From Thalassobellus sp050294475 (GTDB lineage: Bacteria; Bacteroidota; Bacteroidia; Flavobacteriales; Flavobacteriaceae), in assembly GCA_050294475.1 (NCBI GenBank), contig JBNKOE010000016.1:25320-89319 (forward strand): a DNA stretch of 64,000 nt, in the 5' to 3' direction. Shown here one piece after another: positions 41,167 through 50,005 of the stretch (position 1 is its first letter; each line of letters begins with the position of its first letter). The translations under genes and the position numbers were made by a program. The notes below the pieces were generated by a model that was given only the letters and a program-made list of their open reading frames with translations, searched no databases and was not told the origin of the DNA.

Positions 41167-42351
41167 TTATTTATATTCGATATTATTTAAAACATCAATA
41201 ATTATAGAACAACCTTTGATTATTTCCTCGTTTGAGATGGTTAATGGTGGGGTTATTCTAACAGCTTTGGGTTCAAAAAGTAACCAGAATAAGATTAAAC
41301 CTTTGTCTTGACATTCTAAAATTAATTTATTTGTTATAGTATCAGAAGGAGTAATGATGGCCAGCATAAGCCCAATACCTCTTATTTCTTTAATCAAGGG
41401 ATGTACTAAAAGTTTTCTAAATAATTGTTCTTTTTCTAATGTTTGCTGTATTAAGTTACTGTTTGTAATTTCTTTTAATGTAGCTAGGGCAGAAGCTGCT
41501 ATAACAGGATGACCTCCAAAAGTTGTTATGTGACCTAATTTAGGATTGTCTTGCAGTAAATCCATCAAATGACTTGAAGCTGTAAATGCACCTATAGGCA
41601 TACCGCCACCTAAAGCTTTCCCCGTAACTAAAATGTCTGGAATACAATTGTACTTTTGAAAGCCAAAAAGTTTGCCAGTTCTACCAAATCCAGGTTGAAT
41701 TTCATCTAAAATTAATAAAGCACCAACTTCGTTACAACGATTCCTAACTTTTTCTAGATAGCCATTTTGAGGTTCAATAAAACCTGCTCCACCTTGAATG
41801 GTTTCTAAAATAACTCCAGCAGTTTTATGGGTTATTTTTAAAATATCTATTTCATTATTGAAATTAATAAATCTTACATCTGGTATTAAAGGTCTAAAAG
41901 CTTGTTTTCGTTCTTCATATCCCATAACACTCATTGATCCCATAGTGTTCCCATGGTAAGCATGATTTGCTGCTATGATTTCTGATCGACCAGTTGCTCT
42001 TCGGGCTAACTTTAGCGAGCCTTCAATAGCTTCAGTGCCAGAATTAGTTAAATAGGTTTTGTTTAGAGATTTTGGTAGGTTTTTAGCTAATAGTTTAGCA
42101 AGTTCAATAGCTGGTTTTTGAGCGTATTCGCCATAAACCATAACGTGCATATATTTGTCTAATTGCTCTTTAATAGCATGTATTACTTTCGGGTGGTTGT
42201 GACCTAGTGGTGTTGCTGATACACCTGCAACAAAATCAAGAAATGCTTTATTATTAGTATTGTAAATATAACTTCCTTTAGCATGTGATACTTCCATAGC
42301 CAATGGATGTGGTGATGTTTGTGCTTGGTATTTTAGGAAGTCTTCTTTCAT
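41167..42351 (-). CDS. Class III PLP-dependent aminotransferase, 394 aa
   Basis: This enzyme is an acetylornithine/ornithine-type fold-I class III aminotransferase. Motifs are FLDFVAGVSATPLGHNHPKV, the phosphate-binding YLTNSGTEAIEGSLKLARRA, NHAYHGNTMGSMSVMG, the LILDEIQPGFGRTGKLF block with the PLP-contacting Asp, and ILVTGKALGGGMPIGAF with the Schiff-base lysine. All residues are intact. Similar proteins are annotated as aspartate-aminotransferase family or ArgD-like, but no arginine genes are nearby, so the substrate is open. It overlaps the upstream OstA-like gene by 4 bases, implying translational coupling to an envelope protein, which is an odd pairing. Confidence 0.9.
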   Translation of the reverse strand: MKEDFLKYQAQTSPHPLAMEVSHAKGSYIYNTNNKAFLDFVAGVSATPLGHNHPKVIHAIKEQLDKYMHVMVYGEYAQKPAIELAKLLAKNLPKSLNKTYLTNSGTEAIEGSLKLARRATGRSEIIAANHAYHGNTMGSMSVMGYEERKQAFRPLIPDVRFINFNNEIDILKITHKTAGVILETIQGGAGFIEPQNGYLEKVRNRCNEVGALLILDEIQPGFGRTGKLFGFQKYNCIPDILVTGKALGGGMPIGAFTASSHLMDLLQDNPKLGHITTFGGHPVIAASALATLKEITNSNLIQQTLEKEQLFRKLLVHPLIKEIRGIGLMLAIITPSDTITNKLILECQDKGLILFWLLFEPKAVRITPPLTISNEEIIKGCSIIIDVLNNIEYK

Positions 42352-44165
42352 CTAGTTTTTTTTATAATTTTATTTGAACTAAGAATTCGCCTTCTATTTT
42401 TTATATTTTTAGGCAAACTTCTAGATGCTTTTAGTACTTTGTCTTTATTATTAGCAGTAGTAGTAGTTTCTTCATTGTTAGCTTCTAGATCAGCTTTTTC
42501 AATACGTTTTAGTAGTTCTTCATCAAAAAAAGCTTCTTGAGGAATATAATCATCTAGCCCTTTTATCGTTGGCAAGACCAAAGGCTCATCATCTTTAAAT
42601 AAGTCTTCAACACTTAGTGGGCGTTCATCTTCTCTCCAGTCGAAACCTTTTAGGATTTTTTCTTTTTTTGGGTATTGAGACTCTGGGTACATTTTAGCAT
42701 CAATTTGATTGATTCTATTGTATTCTTCAATGTCTCCGTTTTCAAAGAGCATCGAAATACTTCCAGACTTTGCTTTATCTATGCCAACAAGTTCATCTTT
42801 ATCATTTCTAACATAAAAAATAGATTCGGCATTTTTGTTAATATTTATTTTTCGTAAAGTATTTTCATCATTAAACCAACCTTTTAAATGCATACCGTAA
42901 ATTTGACTGTATCCATCATCGCTAAGTGTGTCTTTGCTTATAATAAAAGCATTATTGTAAACTAAAAGTGAATCTAATTTTTCTGTTTTTGGATTTGATA
43001 TTAAATGGATAGTATCACCAGTCATTTGACTTTTTATATTCCAAAGAATTGGTCTGCGTTTTGTGGAAAAAGCATCACTAGAATCGAAACGGTCTAAGTT
43101 AATTAATTGAGTTAATCCTGTTTTTTGATCGGCATGAATAGAATCTGCTTTAGCACTTATATCCGATTTATAGAGTTTAGCATTATAATATGCTTTTACT
43201 ATTCTATGCTCTGGTTTTCCTGTTACCATAATTTTATCGGCATGCATGTAAATAGAATCATTTTCCCGAACAGTTATGGCTAAAGCTTTTTTTGTGATGA
43301 AAAGCGAATCTTTTTCTTTAAAAACTTCGGCGTAATGCCCTTTTATAATACTATGGTTTATGGTGTCTGTTACTTTTATATTATTAGAAGCAGAAGCGAA
43401 ACTAGTGTTGTTATCAAAATATAAGCTATCACCAAGTATTTCTCTATCATCGTAATCTATTTTTGCATTTTTAAGCGCATAACCTACTTTGTTTTCGGTA
43501 TCATAAAATCCTTTTTCACAATAAGTTTTACTAGTTTCTGTAGTTATGGTTGAAGGACCAAATAAATAGGCATGTCCTGTATCAGAATAAAAATCGAAAA
43601 AATTAGAATGTATTACAGCATCATCACTTGTTAAAACCACATCTTCTACAAATTGATATTTTTTAAGATTCATATAATAGCGACCTATTTTGCTAGTAAT
43701 AGTTCCTGATGAATCTTTTACAACTGTTCCTCCACTTTTATAAAAGGATTGTTGTTTTAATTTGTCGTAATATAAAGTATCTGATGTAATAGTAGAATTA
43801 GGATCCTTTAATATTACATCGCCACTAGCAAATGCTAATTCTGTTTTTCCGCTATATTCTAAGTATTTTGAAGTCATATTTATCGTATCGCTTTCAATCA
43901 TTTTTATATTACCGTAAGCTTCAATAAACTTTTCTTTACTATAGTGAAATGCTTTGTCACACCATAAATCTGTATTACCATGTTTTATGTGAACTTGTTG
44001 TGAATCATCACGAGTAAAAATCTGTGCTCCTGGATAATTTGCTTCATCAACTTCAAAGAAACCTGTATATGGAATTTTAATTTCTTTTTTTTCTTGTGCT
44101 TGTAAGTTTGATACTGAAACTAAGCAAAAAATAGTTATAAAAAATATTGATGGTAGTCTATTCAA
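42348..44165 (-). CDS. OstA-like (LptA/LptD N-domain) periplasmic protein, 605 aa
   Basis: The protein is likely involved in lipopolysaccharide transport across the periplasm. Beta-jellyroll repeats of the OstA type run through residues 55-400, such as KFIEAYGNIKMIESDTINMT, LEYSGKTELAFASGDVIL and KTYCEKGFYDTENKVGYALK. The frame extends to a TTG at 44186, but that codon lies inside a perfect -7 box (44184-44191), so I choose the TTG at 44165, giving MNRLPSIFFITIFCLVSVSN and cleavage after LQAQ. The C-terminal 80 residues are charged and lysine-rich (NIKNRRRILSSNKIIKKTR). It is not a full LptD barrel. It is followed with 4-base overlap by an aminotransferase. Confidence 0.9.
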   Translation of the reverse strand: MNRLPSIFFITIFCLVSVSNLQAQEKKEIKIPYTGFFEVDEANYPGAQIFTRDDSQQVHIKHGNTDLWCDKAFHYSKEKFIEAYGNIKMIESDTINMTSKYLEYSGKTELAFASGDVILKDPNSTITSDTLYYDKLKQQSFYKSGGTVVKDSSGTITSKIGRYYMNLKKYQFVEDVVLTSDDAVIHSNFFDFYSDTGHAYLFGPSTITTETSKTYCEKGFYDTENKVGYALKNAKIDYDDREILGDSLYFDNNTSFASASNNIKVTDTINHSIIKGHYAEVFKEKDSLFITKKALAITVRENDSIYMHADKIMVTGKPEHRIVKAYYNAKLYKSDISAKADSIHADQKTGLTQLINLDRFDSSDAFSTKRRPILWNIKSQMTGDTIHLISNPKTEKLDSLLVYNNAFIISKDTLSDDGYSQIYGMHLKGWFNDENTLRKININKNAESIFYVRNDKDELVGIDKAKSGSISMLFENGDIEEYNRINQIDAKMYPESQYPKKEKILKGFDWREDERPLSVEDLFKDDEPLVLPTIKGLDDYIPQEAFFDEELLKRIEKADLEANNEETTTTANNKDKVLKASRSLPKNIKNRRRILSSNKIIKKTR

Positions 44166-44183
44166 AATATAAAAGATTTGTGA

Positions 44184-44191
44184 CAAAAATA
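44184..44191 (-). promoter_or_regulatory. -7 box TATTTTTG for the OstA-like gene
   Basis: Exact match to TAnnTTTG on the minus strand. Its position rules against the upstream TTG start and supports translation from 44165. Confidence 0.6.
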
Positions 44192-44248
44192 ACGATTAAA
44201 ATGATGTTTAATTATCTGTTAGCTTTTTTTTGTGATTTAGTTTTAAGC

Positions 44249-44285
44249 AAAAAACGCTCCAAAATTATTTTGGAGCGTTTTTAAT
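44249..44285 (-). terminator. Terminator of purA
   Basis: A near-perfect stem AAAAACGCTCCAAAA / TTTTGGAGCGTTTTT with a 3-base loop and T-rich flanks lies 18 bases after the purA stop in its reading direction. Confidence 0.92.
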
Positions 44286-44302
44286 ATATTTAATGTTTTA
44301 TA

Positions 44303-45586
44303 TTATGCTAACTGCTGTCTAAAAATAGTCTGTTTTCTATCAGGTCCAACAGAAACAATAGTAATAGGAATTTCTAATTCTTTTTCTAAAAATTCAATAT
44401 AATCATTTAATGATTTTGGTAATTGAGAAGCTTCAGACATACCTGTTAAATCTTCTTGCCAACCAGGAACTTCTGTGTAAATTGGTTCTACATTTTCTGG
44501 CTCTATATTATAAGGGAAATGTTCTATAACTTCACCTTTATATTTGTAAGCAGTACATACTTTTAAGGTTTTAAAACCAGAAAGCACATCGCCTTTCATC
44601 ATCATTAATTGCGTAACACCATTAACTTGACAAGCATATTTTAGTGCTACTAGGTCTAACCAACCACAACGTCTTGGTCTTCCTGTGGTAGCTCCAAATT
44701 CATTACCAACACGACTCATTGTTTCACCATCTTCATCAAATAACTCGGTTGGGAAAGGGCCAGAACCTACACGTGTAGTATATGCTTTAAAAATACCAAA
44801 AACTTCACCTATTTGGTTAGGAGCAACTCCTAAACCTGTACAAGCTCCAGCAGCTGTGGTGTTACTAGAAGTTACAAAAGGATACGTTCCAAAATCAATA
44901 TCTAATAACGATCCTTGTGCGCCTTCTGCAAGAATTGTTTTTCCAGATTTTTGTGCTTGATATACATATTCTTCAGAATCAATAAATATTAAAGATTTTA
45001 ATACATCAATAGCTTTAAAGAATTCTACTTCAAGTTCTTTTAAATCGTATTCAATATCTACATCGTAGAACGCAATCATAGACTCATGCTTATCGGCTAA
45101 AGCTCTATAGCGTTCTTTCCAATCGGCTAATTCTAAATCACCTACACGTATACCATTTCTACCAGTCTTATCCATATAAGTTGGGCCAATACCTTTTAGA
45201 GTAGAACCAATTTTAGCTTTTCCTTTTGAAGCTTCACTAGCAGCATCAAGTAAACGATGTGTTGGTAAAATAATATGTGCTTTACGAGAGATAACTAAAG
45301 ATTTTCTATAATCTACATCTTGCTCTTCCAGTTTATCTAATTCTCCTTTAAAGATAACAGGGTCTATAACAACACCATTACCTACTAAGTTGGTTTTGCC
45401 TTCATGAAAAATTCCTGAAGGAATGGTATGTAAAACATGTTTTTTACCGTTAAATACAAGTGTGTGTCCTGCGTTTGGACCTCCTTGAAAACGTGCAATA
45501 ATATTGTAGTTAGCGGTAAGTACGTCAACAATTTTTCCTTTGCCTTCGTCTCCCCATTGTAATCCTAGTAGTAAATCTACTGCCAT
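44303..45586 (-). CDS. purA: Adenylosuccinate synthetase, 427 aa
   Basis: The enzyme makes adenylosuccinate from IMP, aspartate and GTP, the first committed step to AMP. The P-loop-like start is LLLGLQWGDEGKGKIVDVL, followed by RFQGGPNAGHTLVFNGKKH, IGSTLKGIGPTYMDKTGRNG, ILAEGAQGSLLDIDFGTYPF and TTGRPRRCGWLDLVALKYA. The C-terminal SVGPDRKQTIFRQ is typical. Length is normal. It lies 11 bases after the Fur gene and ends at a strong terminator, so it closes a minus-strand group of relA/spoT, Fur and purA. Linking ppGpp metabolism and adenine nucleotide synthesis in one transcript is sensible, as ppGpp inhibits PurA in other bacteria. Confidence 0.97.
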   Translation of the reverse strand: MAVDLLLGLQWGDEGKGKIVDVLTANYNIIARFQGGPNAGHTLVFNGKKHVLHTIPSGIFHEGKTNLVGNGVVIDPVIFKGELDKLEEQDVDYRKSLVISRKAHIILPTHRLLDAASEASKGKAKIGSTLKGIGPTYMDKTGRNGIRVGDLELADWKERYRALADKHESMIAFYDVDIEYDLKELEVEFFKAIDVLKSLIFIDSEEYVYQAQKSGKTILAEGAQGSLLDIDFGTYPFVTSSNTTAAGACTGLGVAPNQIGEVFGIFKAYTTRVGSGPFPTELFDEDGETMSRVGNEFGATTGRPRRCGWLDLVALKYACQVNGVTQLMMMKGDVLSGFKTLKVCTAYKYKGEVIEHFPYNIEPENVEPIYTEVPGWQEDLTGMSEASQLPKSLNDYIEFLEKELEIPITIVSVGPDRKQTIFRQQLA

Positions 45587-45597
45587 TGTAAAATTGG

Positions 45598-46050
45598 TTA
45601 ATTAGTTGATTTTCTATTTCCGTAGAAATAAAGTGAATGATTGTTAATTTCGATATCGAAAACTTCTTCGATTGTTTTTTTGATAGATTGAATTCTTGGA
45701 TCACAAAACTCAATAACTTCACCAGTATCGGTTAGTATAACATGATCGTGTTGTCTATCAAAATATGATTTTTCGTAATGTGCTTGATTTTGACCAAATT
45801 GATGTTTTCTAACCAAACCACATTCTAGAAGCAATTCTATGGTATTGTATAAAGTAGCGCGAGATACACGATACTTTTTGTTTTTCATGTTAAGATATAG
45901 AGATTCTATATCAAAATGCTCAGTACTGTTATAAATTTCTTGAAGTATAGCGTAACGTTCAGGTGTTTTTCGGTGCCCGTTGTTTTCTAAAAAGTTAGTG
46001 AATACACTTTTTACTATGTCTTGATTTTTTGTATCTGCCTTTGCATTCAT
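45598..46050 (-). CDS. Fur-family transcriptional regulator, 150 aa
   Basis: This is a metal- or peroxide-responsive DNA-binding regulator. The winged helix is RKTPERYAILQEIYNSTEHF, then KKYRVSRATLYNTIELLLEC, the canonical Fur recognition helix. The dimer and metal part contains GQNQAHYEKSYFDRQHDHVI and LTDTGEVIEFCDPRI, with metal-ligand histidines in HDH. Only one cysteine occurs in the region where many Fur or PerR proteins have CxxC, and the C-terminal CxxC is absent (the tail ends LYFYGNRKSTN), so there is no structural zinc site of that type. The ATG at 46050 lies 10 bases from a perfect -7 box. Its metal cannot be decided here. Confidence 0.93.
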   Translation of the reverse strand: MNAKADTKNQDIVKSVFTNFLENNGHRKTPERYAILQEIYNSTEHFDIESLYLNMKNKKYRVSRATLYNTIELLLECGLVRKHQFGQNQAHYEKSYFDRQHDHVILTDTGEVIEFCDPRIQSIKKTIEEVFDIEINNHSLYFYGNRKSTN

Positions 46051-46060
46051 AATTTCGTCG

Positions 46061-46068
46061 CAAATTTA
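46061..46068 (-). promoter_or_regulatory. -7 box TAAATTTG upstream of the Fur-family gene
   Basis: On the minus strand TAAATTTG matches TAnnTTTG exactly, in the 26-base gap between the SpoT stop and the Fur start, allowing independent transcription of fur-purA. Confidence 0.55.
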
Positions 46069-46076
46069 CACTTTTT

Positions 46077-48296
46077 TTACACTCTAGTAACCTTATCTAT
46101 GCCATTAATTTTTTTTAGTTTCTCAATAAGCTTTTTTACAAGTGTTTTATTTTTAACAACAACGCTAATTTTTCCAGAAAATAGCCCATCATCACTTTCA
46201 AAACTTAAACTCTTCATATTCACATGCATATTTTCAGAAATAATTTTAGTAATATCATTTACTAATCCAATATGATCAATTCCAGTAATTGCAATTTTAG
46301 CAGCAAACTCTTGTTGAGAAGAATCTATCCACTTTGCAAGCATAATTCTATATGCGTAGTTAGATTGTAAAGTTAAGGCATTTGGGCAATTTTTTTTATG
46401 GACTTTAATGCCTTCCGTTACGGTTAAAAAACCAAACACATCGTCACCAGGGATAGGGTTACAGCAATTAGATAATTTATAATCTAGTTTTTCTTCCTCT
46501 TTACCAAATACTAGCGAGTCATATTTTGCAGTTACCTCTTCTTTCTCTAAATCTTCTTTTTTAACATTAGCTTTTCTGGTTATTTTATTTTTAATAAAAC
46601 TCATTAAAGCATTGTTTCTAGAAGACGCATAATCTTTAATCATGGTATTGTCTATAGTACCAAGACCAACTCTGTAAAACAGGTCTAAACTTGTATTAAG
46701 TTTAAAATAGTTAACAAGTTCGTTAATTGAGTTCTCATTTAAAGTAATTTTAAGTTGTTTTAATTTTCTTCTTAAAATTTCTTTACCATCTTCACCAATA
46801 CGTTTTTTGTCTTCTTTTAAAGCCGATTTTATTTTACTTCTAGCTCTTGCTGTTGTTGCATAATCTAACCAGTTTGCATTTGGTTTTGCGCTTTCGGAAG
46901 TTAAAATGTCTACTTGATCGCCACTTTGTAATTCGTGACTTAGTGGTACTAATTTACCGTTTACTTTTGCGCCTCGCGTTTTCATACCAACTTCAGTATG
47001 AATGCTAAAAGCGAAATCTAAAGAAGTTGCTCCTTTAGGTAACGATTTTAAATCTCCAGCTGGAGTGAATACGAAAATTTCTTTTGAATATAAATTGAGT
47101 TTAAACTGCTCAACAAAATCGACAGCATTTGTTTCTGGATTTTCTAAAGCTTCTTGTAACCTGTTAATCCAGCTTTCTAAATTATCTTCTTTTTCATTTT
47201 CTTGTTTATATTTATAATGTGCAGCATAGCCTTTTTCAGCAATTTCGTTCATCCGCTCACTACGAATTTGTACTTCTACCCAACGGCCTTTTGGTCCCAT
47301 TACGGTTATATGTAATGCTTCATAACCAGTTCCTTTTGGAGAAGAAATCCAGTCGCGAAGTCTAATAGGGTTTGGTCTAAAATGATCGGTTACTATGGAG
47401 TAAATTTTCCAAGCTAAAAACTTTTCGTTAGCAGCATCACTTTTATATATTATTCTAATAGCAAATTTATCATAGACTTCATCAAAGGATACGCCTTGTT
47501 TCATCATCTTTTTTCTTATGGAGAAAATAGATTTTGGTCGTCCTTTTATAGTGTAATTAAAATGTTCTTTGTCTAAAGAATTTTTTATTACATCACTAAA
47601 CTGTTCAATGTATTTATCTTGTTCTTCTTTACTTTCTTTTGTTTTGTTAAGGATGTCAAAATAAACTTCTGGTTCGGTATATTTTAAACCTAAATCTTCT
47701 AGTTCTGTTTTTATATTATAAAGACCAATTCTGTGTGCTAGAGGAGCATAGATGTATAGGGTTTCAGATGCTATTTTTTCTTGCTTATCAGGGCGCATAG
47801 AATCCATAGTTTGCATATTATGAAGTCTATCTGCAATTTTTATAATAATAACACGTACATCGTCATTAAGAGTAAGTAGCATTTTTCTAAAATTTTCTGC
47901 TTGTAAAGACACATCCATGTCTTTTTCTTTACTTAACGATGAAATTTTGGTAAGTCCATCAACAATAGTTGCTACCGTTTTTCCGAATAATTTTTTAATA
48001 TCAGCAATTTCGTAGTCAGGACTGTCTTCAACAACATCATGAAGTAATGCTGAAGCAATAGAAGTGGCGTCTAATCCTATTTCTTGCGCTACAATTTTAG
48101 CCACAGCAATAGGATGAAATATATAAGCTTCTCCAGATTTTCTACGCTGATTTTTATGGCCATCTAAGGCTATGTCGAAAGCTTTTCTAATAAGTTTTTT
48201 ATCGTCGTCAGTAAGTGTTGTATAACTAACTTTTAATAATTCTTTATAAGCTTTGGTAATGGCTGCGTTTTCTTTTTCTATGTCATTTTCTGTCAT
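46077..48296 (-). CDS. RelA/SpoT-family (p)ppGpp synthetase/hydrolase, 739 aa
   Basis: This long RSH enzyme controls the stringent response. The hydrolase HD domain near residues 45-195 has IFHPIAVAKIVAQEIGLDA, then ALLHDVVEDSPDYE and ADRLHNMQTM, so hydrolase residues are present. The synthetase domain near 235-350 has KGRPKSIFSIRKKMMKQG and YDKFAIRIIYKS, with GYEALHITVMGPKGRWVE. The TGS domain starts at EIFVFTPAGDLKSLPKGAT, and the C-terminal ACT domain includes IDHIGLVNDITKIISENM. Both catalytic centres look intact, so it is probably bifunctional. Bacteroidota usually have one such enzyme; I leave the symbol blank (relA/spoT/rsh). It is followed by fur and purA. Confidence 0.95.
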   Translation of the reverse strand: MTENDIEKENAAITKAYKELLKVSYTTLTDDDKKLIRKAFDIALDGHKNQRRKSGEAYIFHPIAVAKIVAQEIGLDATSIASALLHDVVEDSPDYEIADIKKLFGKTVATIVDGLTKISSLSKEKDMDVSLQAENFRKMLLTLNDDVRVIIIKIADRLHNMQTMDSMRPDKQEKIASETLYIYAPLAHRIGLYNIKTELEDLGLKYTEPEVYFDILNKTKESKEEQDKYIEQFSDVIKNSLDKEHFNYTIKGRPKSIFSIRKKMMKQGVSFDEVYDKFAIRIIYKSDAANEKFLAWKIYSIVTDHFRPNPIRLRDWISSPKGTGYEALHITVMGPKGRWVEVQIRSERMNEIAEKGYAAHYKYKQENEKEDNLESWINRLQEALENPETNAVDFVEQFKLNLYSKEIFVFTPAGDLKSLPKGATSLDFAFSIHTEVGMKTRGAKVNGKLVPLSHELQSGDQVDILTSESAKPNANWLDYATTARARSKIKSALKEDKKRIGEDGKEILRRKLKQLKITLNENSINELVNYFKLNTSLDLFYRVGLGTIDNTMIKDYASSRNNALMSFIKNKITRKANVKKEDLEKEEVTAKYDSLVFGKEEEKLDYKLSNCCNPIPGDDVFGFLTVTEGIKVHKKNCPNALTLQSNYAYRIMLAKWIDSSQQEFAAKIAITGIDHIGLVNDITKIISENMHVNMKSLSFESDDGLFSGKISVVVKNKTLVKKLIEKLKKINGIDKVTRV

Positions 48297-48357
48297 AAAT
48301 TAAAAATAGCATAAAGAAAATTAACCACCAACAGGATTGTTGTTATTTTTTTAGGAT

Positions 48358-48930
48358 TTATGAATTTAAAAAATCTACAAGAAGTGAGATTGCTTTTCCA
48401 CGATGTCCAATACTGTTTTTTAAACTTAAATCCATTTCAGCAAATGTTTGTTCGTAACCATTTGGTTTAAAAATAGGGTCGTATCCAAAACCTTTTTCAC
48501 CATGTTTGTTAATAGTTATTTCACCTTTGCAAATACCAGTAAAACTATGTGTTTTGTTATTTAATATTAAACTAACAACCGTTTTAAATTGTGCTTTTCG
48601 GTTTTTAAAATCTTTTAAGTTTTTAAGTAATAAATTCATGTTGTCGTTAGCATCATGCTTTTCTCCAGCATATCTTGCAGAATAAACTCCAGGCTCTCCA
48701 TTTAAAGCTTCAACTTCTAGACCAGTATCGTCTGCAAAACAATCATACCCGTAGTGTTCTTTTATATATTGAGATTTTTGAGCAGCATTTCCTTCTATAG
48801 TGTTTTGGGTTTCAGGAATATCATCAAAACAGCCAATATCTTTTAAACTTAAAAGATTAATATGACTAGGCATTAAAGATTGAACTTCTTTAAGTTTGTT
48901 TAGATTGTTTGTTGCAAAAACGAGTTCCAT
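48358..48930 (-). CDS. rdgB: Non-canonical purine NTP pyrophosphatase (RdgB/HAM1), 190 aa
   Basis: The enzyme removes dITP, ITP and XTP from the nucleotide pool. The family signature is LVFATNNLNKLKEVQSLMP at the start, CFADDTGLEVEALNGEPGVY in the middle with catalytic acidic residues, and EKGFGYDPIFKPNGYEQTF and GHRGKAISLL toward the end. Length is normal. It lies 61 bases upstream of the RelA/SpoT gene on the same strand and its ATG at 48930 lies 20 bases after a perfect -7 box. It is the first gene of the nucleotide-metabolism group of the minus strand. Its function is well established by family. Confidence 0.96.
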   Translation of the reverse strand: MELVFATNNLNKLKEVQSLMPSHINLLSLKDIGCFDDIPETQNTIEGNAAQKSQYIKEHYGYDCFADDTGLEVEALNGEPGVYSARYAGEKHDANDNMNLLLKNLKDFKNRKAQFKTVVSLILNNKTHSFTGICKGEITINKHGEKGFGYDPIFKPNGYEQTFAEMDLSLKNSIGHRGKAISLLVDFLNS

Positions 48931-48950
48931 AGTTATTAAAATGTTGATAG

Positions 48951-48958
48951 CAAAAGTA
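48951..48958 (-). promoter_or_regulatory. -7 box TACTTTTG upstream of rdgB
   Basis: Exact match to TAnnTTTG on the minus strand, 20 bases before the rdgB start; no clear -33 TTTG. Confidence 0.55.
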
Positions 48959-49099
48959 ATACTATAATCAATTAAAATTATAAATAAAGGTTATGTTTCT
49001 AATGAAAAATTTATAATCATTTTATGATTTTTGTTGTTTAATTTTATTTTATAATATGTATCTTAGGATAGAATTAATAACTTAAAAAAAGAATTGAAT

Positions 49100-49399
49100 A
49101 TGACAGTAAATTTTGAATATGTAGGAGTTGATGTAAGTGAAACACTTTCAGCTTTCACTGAAGAAAAATTAGAGAAATTATTTAATAGATATGAGTTTTT
49201 AATAAATGCCACGGTGCATTTTAAAAAAGAAGATAATGAGCATGATACGGGTAAAATTTGTAGTATAGAATTAAGTTTGCCAGGACCAAGAATTTTTGCA
49301 ACTTCTAACGAACGTAATTTTGAAGTATCTGTTAGAGAAACTATTTCCGATTTAGAACGTCAATTAAAAAAACGTAAACAAGTTTATAAAACACATTAA
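49100..49399 (+). CDS. hpf: Ribosome hibernation promoting factor (HPF/RaiA family), 99 aa
   Basis: The short protein binds ribosomes and stabilises or inactivates them in stationary phase. The sequence MTVNFEYVGVDVSETLSAFT, then KLEKLFNRYEFLINATVHFK and the end ISDLERQLKKRKQVYKTH match the short HPF domain, which lacks the C-terminal dimerisation part of long HPF. A TTG at 49094 is in frame but the ATG at 49100 is preferred. The strand RIFATSNERNFEVSVRE is typical of the family. It is convergent with rlmH with a 3-base gap, so the two 3' ends meet without room for a separate terminator. It has no operon partner. Confidence 0.93.
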   Translation: MTVNFEYVGVDVSETLSAFTEEKLEKLFNRYEFLINATVHFKKEDNEHDTGKICSIELSLPGPRIFATSNERNFEVSVRETISDLERQLKKRKQVYKTH

Positions 49400-49402
49400 G
49401 AA

Positions 49403-49876
49403 TTATCTGTGGTGGTAGGGTTCATTTCTTAAAATAGTGAATCCTCTATAAAGTTGTTCGATAACAAAAAGTCTAACCATTTGATGGGAAAATGTCATTT
49501 TAGATAATGATATTTTCCCATTTGATTTTTTATAAACTTCTTCTGAAAATCCATATGGACCACCAATAACAAAAACAAGTTGTTTAATGCCTGAATTCAT
49601 ATGTTTTTGCAAGTAAGCAGAGAATCCAACAGAATCAAATTGTTTCCCATTTTCATCTAATAAAATTAAAACATCTGTATTGTTTAATTTCTTTAAAATA
49701 AGCTCGCCTTCTTTTTGTTTTTGTTGCTCTTCACTTAAGTTTTTTGCATTTTTTATATCAGGAATAATCTCTAAAGAGAAATTAATATAAAATCCTAAAC
49801 GTTTTTGGTATTCGTTAATTAAGACTTTAAGTTCCTTGTTGTCAGTTTTGCCTATGGCAAATAATTTGATAGTCAT
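49403..49876 (-). CDS. rlmH: 23S rRNA (pseudouridine1915-N3)-methyltransferase, 157 aa
   Basis: This SPOUT methyltransferase modifies the pseudouridine at position 1915 of 23S rRNA on assembled ribosomes. Clear family blocks are IKLFAIGKTDNKELKVLINE at the start, LILLDENGKQFDSVGFSAYL, QLVFVIGGPYGFSEEVY with the knot glycine loop, and FSHQMVRLFVIEQLYRGFTI, then LRNEPYHHR at the very end, which is the conserved tail of RlmH. Length is 157, as in other RlmH proteins. It lies 6 bases after a perfect -7 box on its own strand. No oddities. Confidence 0.97.
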   Translation of the reverse strand: MTIKLFAIGKTDNKELKVLINEYQKRLGFYINFSLEIIPDIKNAKNLSEEQQKQKEGELILKKLNNTDVLILLDENGKQFDSVGFSAYLQKHMNSGIKQLVFVIGGPYGFSEEVYKKSNGKISLSKMTFSHQMVRLFVIEQLYRGFTILRNEPYHHR

Positions 49877-49881
49877 AATAA

Positions 49882-49889
49882 CAAAATTA
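49882..49889 (-). promoter_or_regulatory. -7 box TAATTTTG upstream of rlmH
   Basis: Exact TAnnTTTG on the minus strand just 5 bases before the start codon at 49876, implying a very short or absent 5' leader. Confidence 0.5.
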
Positions 49890-49975
49890 GTATTTTATAT
49901 TTGTTAAAAATGGATTTAAATAACGATAATTTGTGAAATTCATAAATTTAAATTTATAAAAGTAAATCAATTTCT

Positions 49976-49983
49976 TATTTTTG
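49976..49983 (+). promoter_or_regulatory. -7 box TATTTTTG upstream of nadC
   Basis: Exact TAnnTTTG 22 bases before the nadC start. A TTTA at 49953-49956 could serve as a weak -33 element at 19-base spacing. Confidence 0.55.
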
Positions 49984-50005
49984 TTGAAACAAACTAACCA
50001 AAAAT

